NCBI GenBank assembly: GCA_046597185.1
Contig: JBKJLF010000654.1
Location: 1-15,856 of the forward strand
Direction of reading: 5' to 3'
DNA length: 15,856 nt
DNA from: CAMBDR01 sp046597185
Lineage (GTDB): Bacteria; Pseudomonadota; Gammaproteobacteria; Burkholderiales; Burkholderiaceae_D
Translations under genes and position numbers: made by a program
The notes under the pieces: model-generated
The model's input: only the letters and a program-made list of their open reading frames with translations
What the model was told of the DNA's origin: nothing
Databases searched by the model: none
Part shown: positions 1 to 7,687 of the stretch, one piece after another
Numbering within the stretch: position 1 is the first letter of the stretch
Layout of the letters: each line of letters starts with the position of its first letter

Positions 1-780
1 TCGGCGAGCAAGCGTTGAGTACGCACGACGCGCTCACCAATGGCTGATTTATCAGGCAATTTATTGGCGATCAAGCGGGGTTCAGCCCCGCAATTGCGTA
101 AGCTGCGCATCCATGCAACCAGCGCTTGCAAGGCTGCCGCAGTGGAGCGTTCGGCACGCCAATCCGCGCCAAAAGCGGCGCGTCCAAAATGATCATTTAG
201 CCGAATTGCTCTACACCTTGATCCCAGACGCTCGCCACAAACACATCGGCGCTTGCATCCGGTGCGGCGGCAACTCTTTCCCCAGTCATCATCGACGCTG
301 TGATAATGGAAATATCTTGCAATTTGGCGGGTGCTGGCAAATCAAGCGATGATGCCAGTGATTCTTGTCGGCTTGCCATTTCGGTCAAACGCTCTTTTAA
401 CAGGGTAATGCGCTGAACGAGACGTTCCACATGGCGGTTTAATACACCACGTTCGTTGACACTATTGTCATCGGGTTGGGCAAGCTCATTGATTTGATCA
501 GAATCGCCACTGTCGTCGTCGGCATCAGTAGTTGAATTAGTCGCACTGGCTCGCCCCGGCAGGAAAGTAAATACCTGGTTTTCAGCGACCAAAATGCGTA
601 AATTTCGACTGCCTTCTCATCGACAACTTCGATGATGTTGGAATTTTTTGACTTGCGCGGAATGTGCAATAGCCGATTTCTGGCTGATAAATCCAATAAC
701 TCGGTTCGCGCACGCTCAAGCTTTTCCACCGCTGTTGAATTGGCTTGCAAAAATGCCGAGTCATTATAGGTTGGCCGCAA
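1..780 (-). pseudogene. DUF4011-type helicase-related gene, broken and cut by window edge
   Basis: Three minus-strand frames together read like pieces of one large DUF4011/superfamily-1 helicase-like protein. The first (from TTG at 780, with an in-frame stop just upstream) has the family opening ARTELLDLSARNRLL followed by a VVDEKAVEIYA stretch. It must slip one base at the A run at 591-594 to continue into LVAENQVFTFLPG. This second frame runs through NERGVLNRHVE and a Leu/Arg-rich stretch and stops at 197. A third frame, open to base 1, reads NDHFGRAAFGADWRAERS and onward, and joins by another one-base slip near 203-207. No Walker A motif is seen, and residues typical of a later part of the family follow directly on the DUF4011 start, so an internal deletion is likely (inference). 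Both slips have the sense of a lost base. Sequencing error cannot be excluded, but error would not explain the missing middle. Confidence 0.6.
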
Positions 781-873
781 TCCGCTTTACGGATTAAGGT
801 TTTATGGTGCTTATTCCAACGGCATCGCTAATTGTACCTGATAGTTTAAATCATTTTGCGAAAATCAAATGTC

Positions 874-3800
874 TTACTGATCCAATGCAAAAATCTCAAC
901 GGGCACGCCGTTAAACACGGCATTGCCCGAGATCGAGTCAACACACTGATCATCGGTCAATTCATTTATATTGATGCCGGGATTGGTCTGTGCCACACGC
1001 AGCGCGGCCCCCTCTTTATCATGCCCCCAACCATGCGGCAGGCAAACCACGCCAGGCATGACATCGGCGCTGATCCTGACATTCACTTCCAGCTCGCCCA
1101 CGCGCGAGACCACACGCGCGCGGGCTCGATCCACCAGGCCTTTTTGTTGCGCATCGAGCGGATTGATCAGCAAGGCGCAACGATCCTTCCCTTTCACCAA
1201 ACGCTGGCTATTGTGCATCCATGAATTGTTGGAGCGCAAATCGCGGCGGCTGATCAGCACCATCGGTGCCTTTGCAGGCTTGGTAAAGTGCGCAAGCAGG
1301 CGCTGTAAATCGTTCTTGATCGGCGCGGGGATCAGGCGAATCAGTTTGTCTTCGGTGAATAGATGGCCTGGCAAGCACGGTTGCAAGGGGCCAAGGTCGA
1401 GGCCATGCGGGTATTGCTTCAACACCGCCAAACTCAAGCCTTCTTTGTGCTCGACTGGCTGGCCGGAAGCATGGTTATAGGCGGTAAAGCCCTTGCCATA
1501 CGGGCCATTTTTCAAAGCGAAGTCCAATATTTGTTCGGGGCTCAAGTTCAGGCGAGCTTGAGTCACACCAGCAGCAACCCCGGTCGCGTCTGCACCCGCT
1601 TTCAGGCCAGCTTTCAGGCGATCCATGCGCGCGATCAAGCCTTGGACGATCTCCGAATCAGAGCGGCTTTGCGGCCCATGTTGAAACACCGGTTCAGAAA
1701 ATTTCGCCACATTGCGCACCGCAATCGCATTGAAGGCAATATCGTAATGTTCATGCTCCAGTGGCCCACTCGGTGGCAGAATGATGTCGGCGTGGCGTGA
1801 GGTTTCGTTCAAATAGAAATCAATCGAAACCATGAATTCCAAGCCGTCCAACGCCTGCTCCAACTGCCGCCCGTTGGGCACCGACAATACCGGGTTGCCA
1901 GCCACACAGATAAATCCTTTGATCTGGCCCTCACCCGGGGTGAGCATTTCTTCTGCCATGGCCGTGGTGGGTAGTTCGCGCGAAAATTCCGGCAAACCTC
2001 GCACCCGCGTCCCGTAGCGCGCAAACCCGCCCGCAGTGGCTGGTTTGATGCTCATATCCACCGCCGGATTGGTAAACATCATGCCGCCGGCCCGATCCAG
2101 ATTGCCAGTCAGGATATTCAAGACATTAATCAGCCAGTGATTCAGCGCCGAGAAGGTTTGGGTTGAAATGCCCATGCGCCCGTAACAAATGGCGCTTTTG
2201 GCGGCGGCAAATTCTTCTGCGATGCGAGCAATTTCTTGCGCTGGAATACCGCAATGGCGGCTGATCTCGTCCAGTGAAAACAGATCAATTAACCCCGGCA
2301 ATTGATCCAACTGATCCAGCATCGGGGTCAGGTGGGCGGGTTTGGCCAGATCGTTTTGCAGGATATGCCCAATCAACCCCAGCAAAAACAAGGGATCGGT
2401 GCCGGGCTTGATGAATACATGTTCGGATGCATACAGTGCCGATTCGGTTTTGCGCGGATCAATCAGAACCAACTTGCCGCCCCGCCCCTTGATGCCTTCC
2501 AGGCGTTTGAGCACATCGCCCGCCGACATCAAACTGCCGTTGGAGGCGGCAGGATTGGCTCCCAGCATCAGCATATAGTCGGTGCGATCAATATCCGGAA
2601 TGGTGAACAACTGGCTGTGGCCAAACATCAAAAAAGACATCAACTGATGTGGCATTTGATCCAGCGAGGCACCGCTAAACAGGTTTTTTGTGCCCAGTGC
2701 TTTGCGAAACTTGCCGATTGAGGTAATGATGCCGAAATTGTGTGAAGCCGGATTGCCCCAGTAGCCCGCCACAGCATCATTGCCGTACTTTTGCTGGATG
2801 GCAACCAGTGCCGCGCTGACCCGATCATAGGCTTCATCCCAACTGATGGGCAACCATTGGCCATTCACTTTTTGCAGCGGCGTCTTGAGGCGATCTGGAT
2901 CATCGTGGATGTCTTGCAGCGCATAACCTTTGGGGCAAATATGGCCGCCGGAAAGCGGGTCGTGCGGGTCACCGGCGATGGATAAAATCTTGTCGCCCTG
3001 CACTTTGATTTGTATGCCGCACATGGCTTCGCACAGCGAGCAGGTGCGCAGATGCGTGGTGACGGGTTGGCAGGCACGCGCTTGGCTCTCGGCTGCGCGT
3101 TGGGTGCGCGCGTTGCGGATAAGCGAGAGCATTTCGCGCACTTGCGTCACCTTGCGGCGCGGGCGGCCCACAAGGCGGCCTTGCGCTTGCTCATATTCAT
3201 CAAGCAAGAGCCAGTCGGCAAAATCCAGGTATTCGACACCGCGTGTTTGCAGTAGCGCGGCGATGTCGCCCGCGCTGGCCATGTTACTGCCCTCCTCGGA
3301 TTGGGCCAGGTCAAACAGCAATTGCGCCACCGTGTCGCTGGCGCATTGCTTGTTGCTGCCGATCACGCCGGAGGCACCGCGCTTGATCCAGCCTGCCGCA
3401 TATTCCTTGTTGGGCGCTTCAGTGGGCGCATCAGTGGTCACATCAATGCACGCACCCTGCACCCGCCCCTGTTGATTTTGAATCACGCCGCGCTGGGCGT
3501 CGAAGGGTACATCAGCCACAGGGTCACCCTGATAACCGATGGCGTGTACGATCAGGCCAGCAACAATGGTGACGGTTTCTGCGCCCGGTGTTACGCTGAC
3601 GTGGCCTTGCGCGTCACGCGTACTGAGGTTGCGCACGGCATGCAGCAGTTTTTGCCCGTGGGCATCGCTGTTAATCGCTGTTGGGCTGTGGTAGAACATG
3701 AAGCGGAGTCGCTTTTTGCCGTGCTCCGCCGCGTTTGCCACGTTTTTCAACTTTTTAGCCACGGTTTGCCGAGCAATTGCTTGCAGCAGCTTGAGGTTTT

Positions 3801-4821
3801 GCCGCATTTCAGCAAATTCGGGCTGTTCAAGCTGCGCAAGCGTTTGCACATCCAGTTCCAGATCCGCCGGATTGACCAACAAATCCAGATCGGCCAGCCC
3901 CATCAACTGTTCCAATTCCTTGGGCGTAAAGGCGGCCTGCGCTGGCCCACGGCGTGCCATCAACACCACTTCCTCAACTGCACTGCCCGAAAATTGGGCC
4001 AGGGCCTGATCGGCAACATCGGTCCTGGCCAACTCCCCCGCTGACAACACCAGCATGCGGGCGATGTCAAGCGCGACGTTGCCAATACCAATCACCACGG
4101 CGGTTTTACCCGACAAATCCACGGCAAGACCAGCCTGATCCGGGTGGCCGTTGTACCAGCCAACAAAGCTGGAAGAGCCAAAGGTGTTGGCAGAATCCGC
4201 ACCCGGAATCGCCAGCTCGCGACTGCGCGAGCCGCCCGTGGCATAAATCACGCTGGCATAGTGTTGCAACAGCTCGGATCGGTGCAAATCACGCCCGATT
4301 TCAACATTGCCAAAAAAACGAAAACGCGGATTTTGCGCAATGCGCTCAAAACTGGCAGAAACGGACTTAATGCGCGGATGATCCGGTGCCACACCATAGC
4401 GCACCAGGCCAAAGGGCGTGGGCAGACGTTCAAACATATCCACCTGTGCCGCCGACATTTGATTGAGCAATGCCTCGGCCACATAAAACCCGGAAGGGCC
4501 AGAACCTACCACGGCAAACCGTCCGCTGAAACCCGCCATTGGCGAGACGGCCACATCACGCCCAATGCTCTCGCGTAGCACCGGGTAGACCTGCGACTTT
4601 TCCGCATTCAAGGCAATGAAATGACGCATCGTGTCCGGCACGGCACTGGCGGGGAAGATGGCTTGTTCAGGGCAAGCGCTCAGGCAGGCATTGCAATCAA
4701 TGCAGATGTCCGGGTCGATATAGAGCATCTCCGGCCCCTCGCGAAAGGCTTCAACCGGACAAACGTCGACGCAACTGGTGTGCTTGTTGCCGATGCATGA
4801 TTGGGTCACAACGTAGCTCAT
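874..4821 (-). CDS. Fusion of 7Fe ferredoxin, FAD/NADPH reductase and molybdopterin oxidoreductase
   Basis: This 1315-residue single chain begins at ATG 4821 behind GAGGAGAG. A longer reading to 4878 exists, but it runs through the promoter leader and is rejected. Residues 1-56 are a 7Fe ferredoxin: C9, C17 and C50 fit the 3Fe-4S site, and C21, C40, C43 and C46 the 4Fe-4S site. Residues about 100-575 resemble FprA/adrenodoxin reductase, with FAD-binding GSGPSG at 106-111, a second nucleotide fold GIGNVA at 245-250 and a GWIKRG segment. Residues about 590-1315 are a formate dehydrogenase/nitrate reductase-like Mo-bisMGD enzyme: the 4Fe-4S ligands are C594, C597, C601 and C629, and the C-terminus is a dinucleotide-binding domain. 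Where formate dehydrogenases carry Sec/Cys, the sequence here reads SLDQ (D721). No Tat signal is seen, so it is probably cytoplasmic. Electrons could pass between NADPH and molybdenum in one polypeptide (inference). The substrate is unknown. It lies downstream of operator A. Confidence 0.9.
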   Translation of the reverse strand: MSYVVTQSCIGNKHTSCVDVCPVEAFREGPEMLYIDPDICIDCNACLSACPEQAIFPASAVPDTMRHFIALNAEKSQVYPVLRESIGRDVAVSPMAGFSGRFAVVGSGPSGFYVAEALLNQMSAAQVDMFERLPTPFGLVRYGVAPDHPRIKSVSASFERIAQNPRFRFFGNVEIGRDLHRSELLQHYASVIYATGGSRSRELAIPGADSANTFGSSSFVGWYNGHPDQAGLAVDLSGKTAVVIGIGNVALDIARMLVLSAGELARTDVADQALAQFSGSAVEEVVLMARRGPAQAAFTPKELEQLMGLADLDLLVNPADLELDVQTLAQLEQPEFAEMRQNLKLLQAIARQTVAKKLKNVANAAEHGKKRLRFMFYHSPTAINSDAHGQKLLHAVRNLSTRDAQGHVSVTPGAETVTIVAGLIVHAIGYQGDPVADVPFDAQRGVIQNQQGRVQGACIDVTTDAPTEAPNKEYAAGWIKRGASGVIGSNKQCASDTVAQLLFDLAQSEEGSNMASAGDIAALLQTRGVEYLDFADWLLLDEYEQAQGRLVGRPRRKVTQVREMLSLIRNARTQRAAESQARACQPVTTHLRTCSLCEAMCGIQIKVQGDKILSIAGDPHDPLSGGHICPKGYALQDIHDDPDRLKTPLQKVNGQWLPISWDEAYDRVSAALVAIQQKYGNDAVAGYWGNPASHNFGIITSIGKFRKALGTKNLFSGASLDQMPHQLMSFLMFGHSQLFTIPDIDRTDYMLMLGANPAASNGSLMSAGDVLKRLEGIKGRGGKLVLIDPRKTESALYASEHVFIKPGTDPLFLLGLIGHILQNDLAKPAHLTPMLDQLDQLPGLIDLFSLDEISRHCGIPAQEIARIAEEFAAAKSAICYGRMGISTQTFSALNHWLINVLNILTGNLDRAGGMMFTNPAVDMSIKPATAGGFARYGTRVRGLPEFSRELPTTAMAEEMLTPGEGQIKGFICVAGNPVLSVPNGRQLEQALDGLEFMVSIDFYLNETSRHADIILPPSGPLEHEHYDIAFNAIAVRNVAKFSEPVFQHGPQSRSDSEIVQGLIARMDRLKAGLKAGADATGVAAGVTQARLNLSPEQILDFALKNGPYGKGFTAYNHASGQPVEHKEGLSLAVLKQYPHGLDLGPLQPCLPGHLFTEDKLIRLIPAPIKNDLQRLLAHFTKPAKAPMVLISRRDLRSNNSWMHNSQRLVKGKDRCALLINPLDAQQKGLVDRARARVVSRVGELEVNVRISADVMPGVVCLPHGWGHDKEGAALRVAQTNPGININELTDDQCVDSISGNAVFNGVPVEIFALDQ

Positions 4822-4990
4822 CGCCTCTCCTCGTGTAGTTGTCATCTTACTTCTTGAAGCCCACACTTTACCTGCCAAATACGCTTGCAGCCAGAGTCAA
4901 TACGGCCAGATAGTGAACAATTCCGGCCATTCTTCGCAAAAATAGCTGGGAAATGAGTACTTGGGACATGGATATTCCCATTCAGGGATA
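4822..4990. repeat. Paralogous regulatory segment A
   Basis: This segment aligns along its length with segment B (6536-6716): CTCTCCT next to the start codon, CATCT..CTTCTTG, ACTTTACCTG, CGGCCA, TTCCGGCCA, GCAAAAA and ATGAGT, in the same order. Its right half also aligns with segment C (7638-7725), the 5' end and upstream region of the intact AraC gene. The minus-strand gene therefore has its Shine-Dalgarno, leader and operator inside a duplicated module. B carries about a dozen extra bases in the leader. Confidence 0.8.
4903..4929 (-). promoter_or_regulatory. Candidate AraC operator A (TGGCCG-N15-TGGCCG)
   Basis: Read on the minus strand, TGGCCG occurs at 4929-4924 and again at 4908-4903, exactly 21 bp apart. 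That is two helical turns, the spacing of AraC-family half-sites. It lies 82 bp upstream of the fused oxidoreductase start. TTGACT follows the proximal half-site and could be a -35 element. Binding by the AraC protein of this locus is inferred from the same pattern in front of that gene. Confidence 0.6.
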
Positions 4991-5140
4991 CGGGCGAATC
5001 TTTTGGCATACTGGCGGGACTTGTTTGAGCAGCACGCCACCACTTTGCCAGTAGCTACGCGGCCAAGAATAAACATGGTGCGCAGAACCAGGGTAGTTCT
5101 CACTGACATGGCTTGTGCTCTAACCGGACACCCACATTAA
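4953..5140 (+). pseudogene. Decayed 5' remnant of an AraC-family gene (copy A)
   Basis: ATG 4953 opens MSTWDMDIPIQG, clearly related to MSYLDTDVPIQG of the intact regulator at 7688, and the DNA upstream is homologous too. The original frame stops at 5052-5054 after 33 codons. Shifting frame near 5000 gives LLAYWRDLFEQHATTLP and runs to a stop at 5138-5140, which reads like a continuation of the sensor domain. No HTH domain is left. It overlaps nothing else that codes. It is most simply a lost regulator copy, divergent from the oxidoreductase gene. Confidence 0.55.
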
Positions 5141-5159
5141 AGCTTTAAAGTGGATGTCC
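5126..5159 (-). terminator. 34-bp near-perfect palindrome after the MFS gene
   Basis: A palindrome centred on AAGCTT starts 27 bases past the transporter stop codon. Read as minus-strand RNA, the outer ten bases pair fully with one G-U wobble, then come one U-U mismatch and a TTAAAGCTTTAA core. No U tract follows, so it may be a 3'-end stabiliser or a dimeric protein site rather than a true intrinsic terminator. Confidence 0.5.
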
Positions 5160-5185
5160 ATTTATAGGCTTCTAAAAACAAGTGC

Positions 5186-6535
5186 CTACATCGCAGCGCT
5201 ATGCTTGACCTTCTCGACATCGACCAAATAAGTGCGCGATGCCAGCAGCAGCATGATGGCCGTAAGCAGCAGCATCACCGGCACCGCAAACATGGCCGAA
5301 TGCAGGCCGATACCACGAATGGCTTCGGTAATCACCGTCACACCCTGAGCCGCCATCGCTTGTTTGGCAAAGAAATCCGACAAACCGCCGATGATGATGG
5401 TGCCAAACGCCGCCCCCAGCAAATATTGCGCCGCAAAGTAAATCGACATGGCCGTGGCACGCAGGCGCGGCTCCACCACATCTTGCACCGCCGTGTACAC
5501 CGAAACGTAGTACATGAAAAACAGCACCCAGCCAAGGGAATACATCAGGATGAACTTGCCCATATCGCCGCCCGGTGCCTGTGCCAGTGCAAGCCAAACC
5601 AGCGGTGCCGCAGCCAACAGACTAATCGCACCAAGCCGCAGGCGCCCGTTGATGCTGCGCTTATGCGCCCAGTCGGCAACGAAGGCCCCCAGCGTCATGG
5701 CCAACAGCCCGGTCAAACCCAGCACCAAAGCGGAATACTTGCCAGCGGTGAGTGGATCAACCAGGTAGTAGCGTTCCAGCATGGCTTTAAAAAACGTATT
5801 GGTGCCGTAGGAAGCCATATTGACTGTCACGCCCGAAAGCGCGATCCACCAGATGGTTTTGATGGCCAGCACTTTCTTGAACGGCTTGTCTACCTTGTCG
5901 GTTTTGGTGGCATAACTCTCCTGCGAACCACGCACTGGTTCACGGATAAAAAGCGCAATCACAGCCAGCAAAAAACCGGGAATGGCAGCGTAAATGAAGG
6001 GTGTCTGCCACGAGCCAGTCACGGCGCGGATTTTGGCAATGACGATGAAACTGATCAAAATGCCCAGCGGCAGCCCGAGCATGAACAAACCCATGGCGCG
6101 GCCACGTTTGGCGGGCGGGAACATATCGCCTATCATCGACACCGCCGCAGGCGCGCAACTGGCTTCGCCCACACCCACGCCCAGGCGTATCGCGAAAAAA
6201 GAGGCAAAATTGGGCATCATGCCGGACAAGGCCGTAAACGCACTCCACACCGTGACCCCACCCGCCAGTACGTATTTGCGCAACCAAGTATCGGCCAAGC
6301 GTCCCAAAGGCAAGCCGCAGATGGCATACACCAGCGTGAAGGCGGTGCCCAGCATGCCCAGCCAAAAGTCGTTCAACTGATACGCCTTGCGAATATCTTC
6401 CAACAACACCGCAGGAATGGTTCGATCAATAAAATTGAGCAAATTGATGAGAAACAACAGCGTCAACACGCCCCATGCACCGCGATAGACGGCCTTATTT
6501 GAACCTTGCTCATTTGCGCCCTGCTGCTTACTCAT
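5186..6535 (-). CDS. MFS transporter, spinster-like
   Basis: This is a 449-residue inner-membrane porter of the major facilitator superfamily, with about twelve hydrophobic segments. ATG 6535 is chosen because AAGGAGAG lies just upstream; the longer reading to 6649 only translates the operator and leader. Visible family signs are NLLNFIDR (31-38) in TM1, the loop motif GRLADTWLRK (78-87), RLGVGVGEA (117-125) in TM4 and a PAKRGRAMG loop (about 141-149). The arrangement NFIDR/GEA with a short N-terminus is typical of spinster-like and organic-acid porters. The substrate cannot be read from sequence. Operator B lies in front and the next gene downstream is the molybdenum fusion enzyme, so it plausibly moves that enzyme's substrate or product (inference). 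Confidence 0.9.
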   Translation of the reverse strand: MSKQQGANEQGSNKAVYRGAWGVLTLLFLINLLNFIDRTIPAVLLEDIRKAYQLNDFWLGMLGTAFTLVYAICGLPLGRLADTWLRKYVLAGGVTVWSAFTALSGMMPNFASFFAIRLGVGVGEASCAPAAVSMIGDMFPPAKRGRAMGLFMLGLPLGILISFIVIAKIRAVTGSWQTPFIYAAIPGFLLAVIALFIREPVRGSQESYATKTDKVDKPFKKVLAIKTIWWIALSGVTVNMASYGTNTFFKAMLERYYLVDPLTAGKYSALVLGLTGLLAMTLGAFVADWAHKRSINGRLRLGAISLLAAAPLVWLALAQAPGGDMGKFILMYSLGWVLFFMYYVSVYTAVQDVVEPRLRATAMSIYFAAQYLLGAAFGTIIIGGLSDFFAKQAMAAQGVTVITEAIRGIGLHSAMFAVPVMLLLTAIMLLLASRTYLVDVEKVKHSAAM

Positions 6536-6716
6536 TGTCTCTCCTTGTTGGGTTTGCTTTTTTGGATGGGTCATCTGCTTTCTTGCAGGCCATACTTTAC
6601 CTGTCCAAGTCGCGTGAATCCAGACCCAAAGCGGCCATACAATCAACATTTCCGGCCACTCCCGGCAAAAACAATGGGAGATGAGTTATTTTAACAACAA
6701 TATGACGATTCGGAGA
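6536..6716. repeat. Paralogous regulatory segment B with AraC start relic
   Basis: This segment is homologous to A over its full length and to C from about 6632. With C it shares an identical stretch covering CAACATTTCCGGCCACT. At 6681 the plus strand still reads ATGAGTTATTT and encodes MSYFNNNMTIRR, a decayed version of MSYLDTDVPIQG. The relic ends where the 207-residue minus-strand gene stops (6721), so the rest of that regulator copy has been lost or replaced. Confidence 0.75.
6632..6658 (-). promoter_or_regulatory. Candidate AraC operator B (TGGCCG-N15-TGGCCG)
   Basis: On the minus strand TGGCCG lies at 6658-6653 and 6637-6632, again exactly 21 bp apart and in the same orientation as operator A. 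It is about 97 bp upstream of the MFS start codon. TACAAT at 6637-6642 on the plus strand matches the position of the AraC -10 in segment C, and is a leftover promoter for the lost regulator copy. Confidence 0.6.
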
Positions 6717-6720
6717 ATGA

Positions 6721-7344
6721 TCAGCGCCGCATCCGCTCAGGCAGCCGCCGCTGCACAATCAATGCCTCCACCTCGGCCACGCTCAAATAACGCCCATCCG
6801 GGCCATCTTTACCCATCACCTGCAGCAACACCGGCCATTCGCCATTCATCAGCACACGGTCAACCAGCCGCCAGTGCTTTGCGCGCTTGAAGTTGGCATC
6901 CATGAAGGTGGTGATCTCATCGCTCGACAAGCCCAACTCAGTTTTACCATTGGAACTGGTTTTATTTGACGCAAATTGCTTGAGTCTTTCCAACTCGTGC
7001 AGATTCACTTGCGCGTTGGCATCGAGAACGCCCGAACCCGCGCCTTTTTTATCGATTGGCCCATTACGTAAGCCGTTCAGTTGTACGCCTTGCTTTTGGG
7101 TGTGCAGCACCGTCAAGGGACTCACGCCGTGCGCTATCATAGCCACCAACTGGATCGGAATTGGGTTCAACGCAGGTGCGCCCTCGCCTGTTTTGGCCAC
7201 ATCAACAATGGTACGGCCAACCTTGCTGACCGGGTTAAGGCCATCGGCCAGCAAGCCATCGGCAACCAAGGCTCGCAAAAATGGGCAAGGGTTGCCGGAT
7301 GAGACCGGCAATTGCGGCCCCGGTGTGGTTTTTTTCTTTATCAT
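6721..7344 (-). CDS. Putative family-2 (heme-thiolate) peroxidase-like protein
   Basis: This 207-residue protein has its start ATG 7344 behind CTGGAG. The N-terminal NPCPFLRALVADGLL (18-32) matches the proximal PCP-x-L-x(3)-A-x(2)-G motif of chloroperoxidase/unspecific peroxygenase proteins, where the Cys (here C20) ligates heme. The C-terminal LSVAEVEALIVQRRLPERM resembles their closing segment. The acid-base EHD motif of fungal enzymes is not obvious; the middle has GSGVLDANAQVNLHELERL, which could also be read as an EF-hand-like loop. No signal peptide is seen, so it is probably cytosolic. It lies between operators B and C in a redox/transport locus, which would suit a substrate-oxidising role, but the family call is tentative and catalysis is unproven. 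Confidence 0.45.
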   Translation of the reverse strand: MIKKKTTPGPQLPVSSGNPCPFLRALVADGLLADGLNPVSKVGRTIVDVAKTGEGAPALNPIPIQLVAMIAHGVSPLTVLHTQKQGVQLNGLRNGPIDKKGAGSGVLDANAQVNLHELERLKQFASNKTSSNGKTELGLSSDEITTFMDANFKRAKHWRLVDRVLMNGEWPVLLQVMGKDGPDGRYLSVAEVEALIVQRRLPERMRR

Positions 7345-7501
7345 GACTACTCCAGTAGGGCCAAAATGGCCTGTTTCAGGTGGAAAAACATGCCGCTGGC
7401 TTCACCTTGCGATCATCGATTCCAACCGGACGATTCAATCTGCAATGCGATTCAAGCCTGGATTACGGCATGGTGCCTGACCACCACGATATCAATAAAT
7501 A

Positions 7502-7524
7502 ATATTAATTGATTAAATTAATAT
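7502..7524. repeat. AT-only inverted repeat
   Basis: Eight-base arms ATATTAAT and ATTAATAT flank a 7-base spacer, in the most AT-rich patch of the divergent intergenic region. It overlaps the 3' end of the small minus-strand reading frame. It could be a regulator or H-NS/IHF-type site; pairing is too weak for a convincing terminator and no U tract follows. Confidence 0.4.
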
Positions 7525-7615
7525 CAACAAGATACGCATGAAAGGCCAGCAGCACCATGATAACAGCAAACCACAACATTCTTTCTACGTGAATGGTTTT
7601 TTTTACATTTCTAAT
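7505..7615 (-). CDS. Possible 36-residue single-TM peptide
   Basis: The minus strand reads IRNVKKTIHVER and then a hydrophobic stretch LWFAVIMVLLAFHAYLV, ending at TAA 7507-7505. A strong Shine-Dalgarno GGAGG (7627-7623) sits 7 bases ahead of an ATT codon at 7615, which would be a rare start. The first in-frame ATG is at 7579 and would give 24 residues. A one-base change at the ATGTAAAAAAA stretch would give a conventional MKKTIHVER start, so a recent frameshift is another option. The basic N-terminus followed by one membrane helix is typical of small membrane proteins. It starts just downstream of operator C on the minus strand, as the other operator-controlled genes do. No family is recognised. 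Confidence 0.35.
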   Translation of the reverse strand: MRNVKKTIHVERMLWFAVIMVLLAFHAYLVDINLIN

Positions 7616-7619
7616 TTGC

Positions 7620-7649
7620 TTGCCTCCAACCCCTACACGATCATATAAT
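7620..7649 (+). promoter_or_regulatory. Promoter of the AraC-family gene
   Basis: TTGCCT (7620-7625) and a perfect TATAAT (7644-7649) are 18 bp apart. Transcription would start near 7656, leaving about 30 bases before ATG 7688. The -10 box lies between the two half-sites of operator C, so a bound regulator should block its own promoter (inference). Confidence 0.6.
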
Positions 7650-7664
7650 CAACATTTCCGGCCA
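7638..7664 (-). promoter_or_regulatory. Candidate AraC operator C (TGGCCG-N15-TGATCG)
   Basis: On the minus strand TGGCCG is at 7664-7659 and TGATCG at 7643-7638, 21 bp apart. The arrangement matches A and B but one half-site is degenerate. It ends 23 bp before the AraC start codon and faces the minus-strand small reading frame and peroxidase-like gene. This suits autoregulation with weaker affinity (inference). Confidence 0.6.
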
Positions 7665-7687
7665 CTTTTTGCAAAAACAATTGAAAA

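Noticed and set aside
3301..4044. 247-codon plus-strand frame
   Set aside because: It is antisense to the reductase domain, whose nucleotide-binding motifs are intact on the minus strand.
4822..4878. 19-codon N-terminal extension of the fused oxidoreductase, and the similar 38-codon extension of the MFS gene to 6649
   Set aside because: Both run through homologous leader DNA, and strong Shine-Dalgarno sequences sit right before the internal ATGs at 4821 and 6535.
4897..5109. 70-codon minus-strand frame between the MFS and oxidoreductase genes
   Set aside because: It reads through the operator and the AraC relic in antisense, with no motif or ribosome site.
5201..6502. 433-codon plus-strand frame
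   Set aside because: It is antisense to the MFS gene, rich in His/Gln/Arg with no motif; the minus strand has clear TM helices and MFS motifs.
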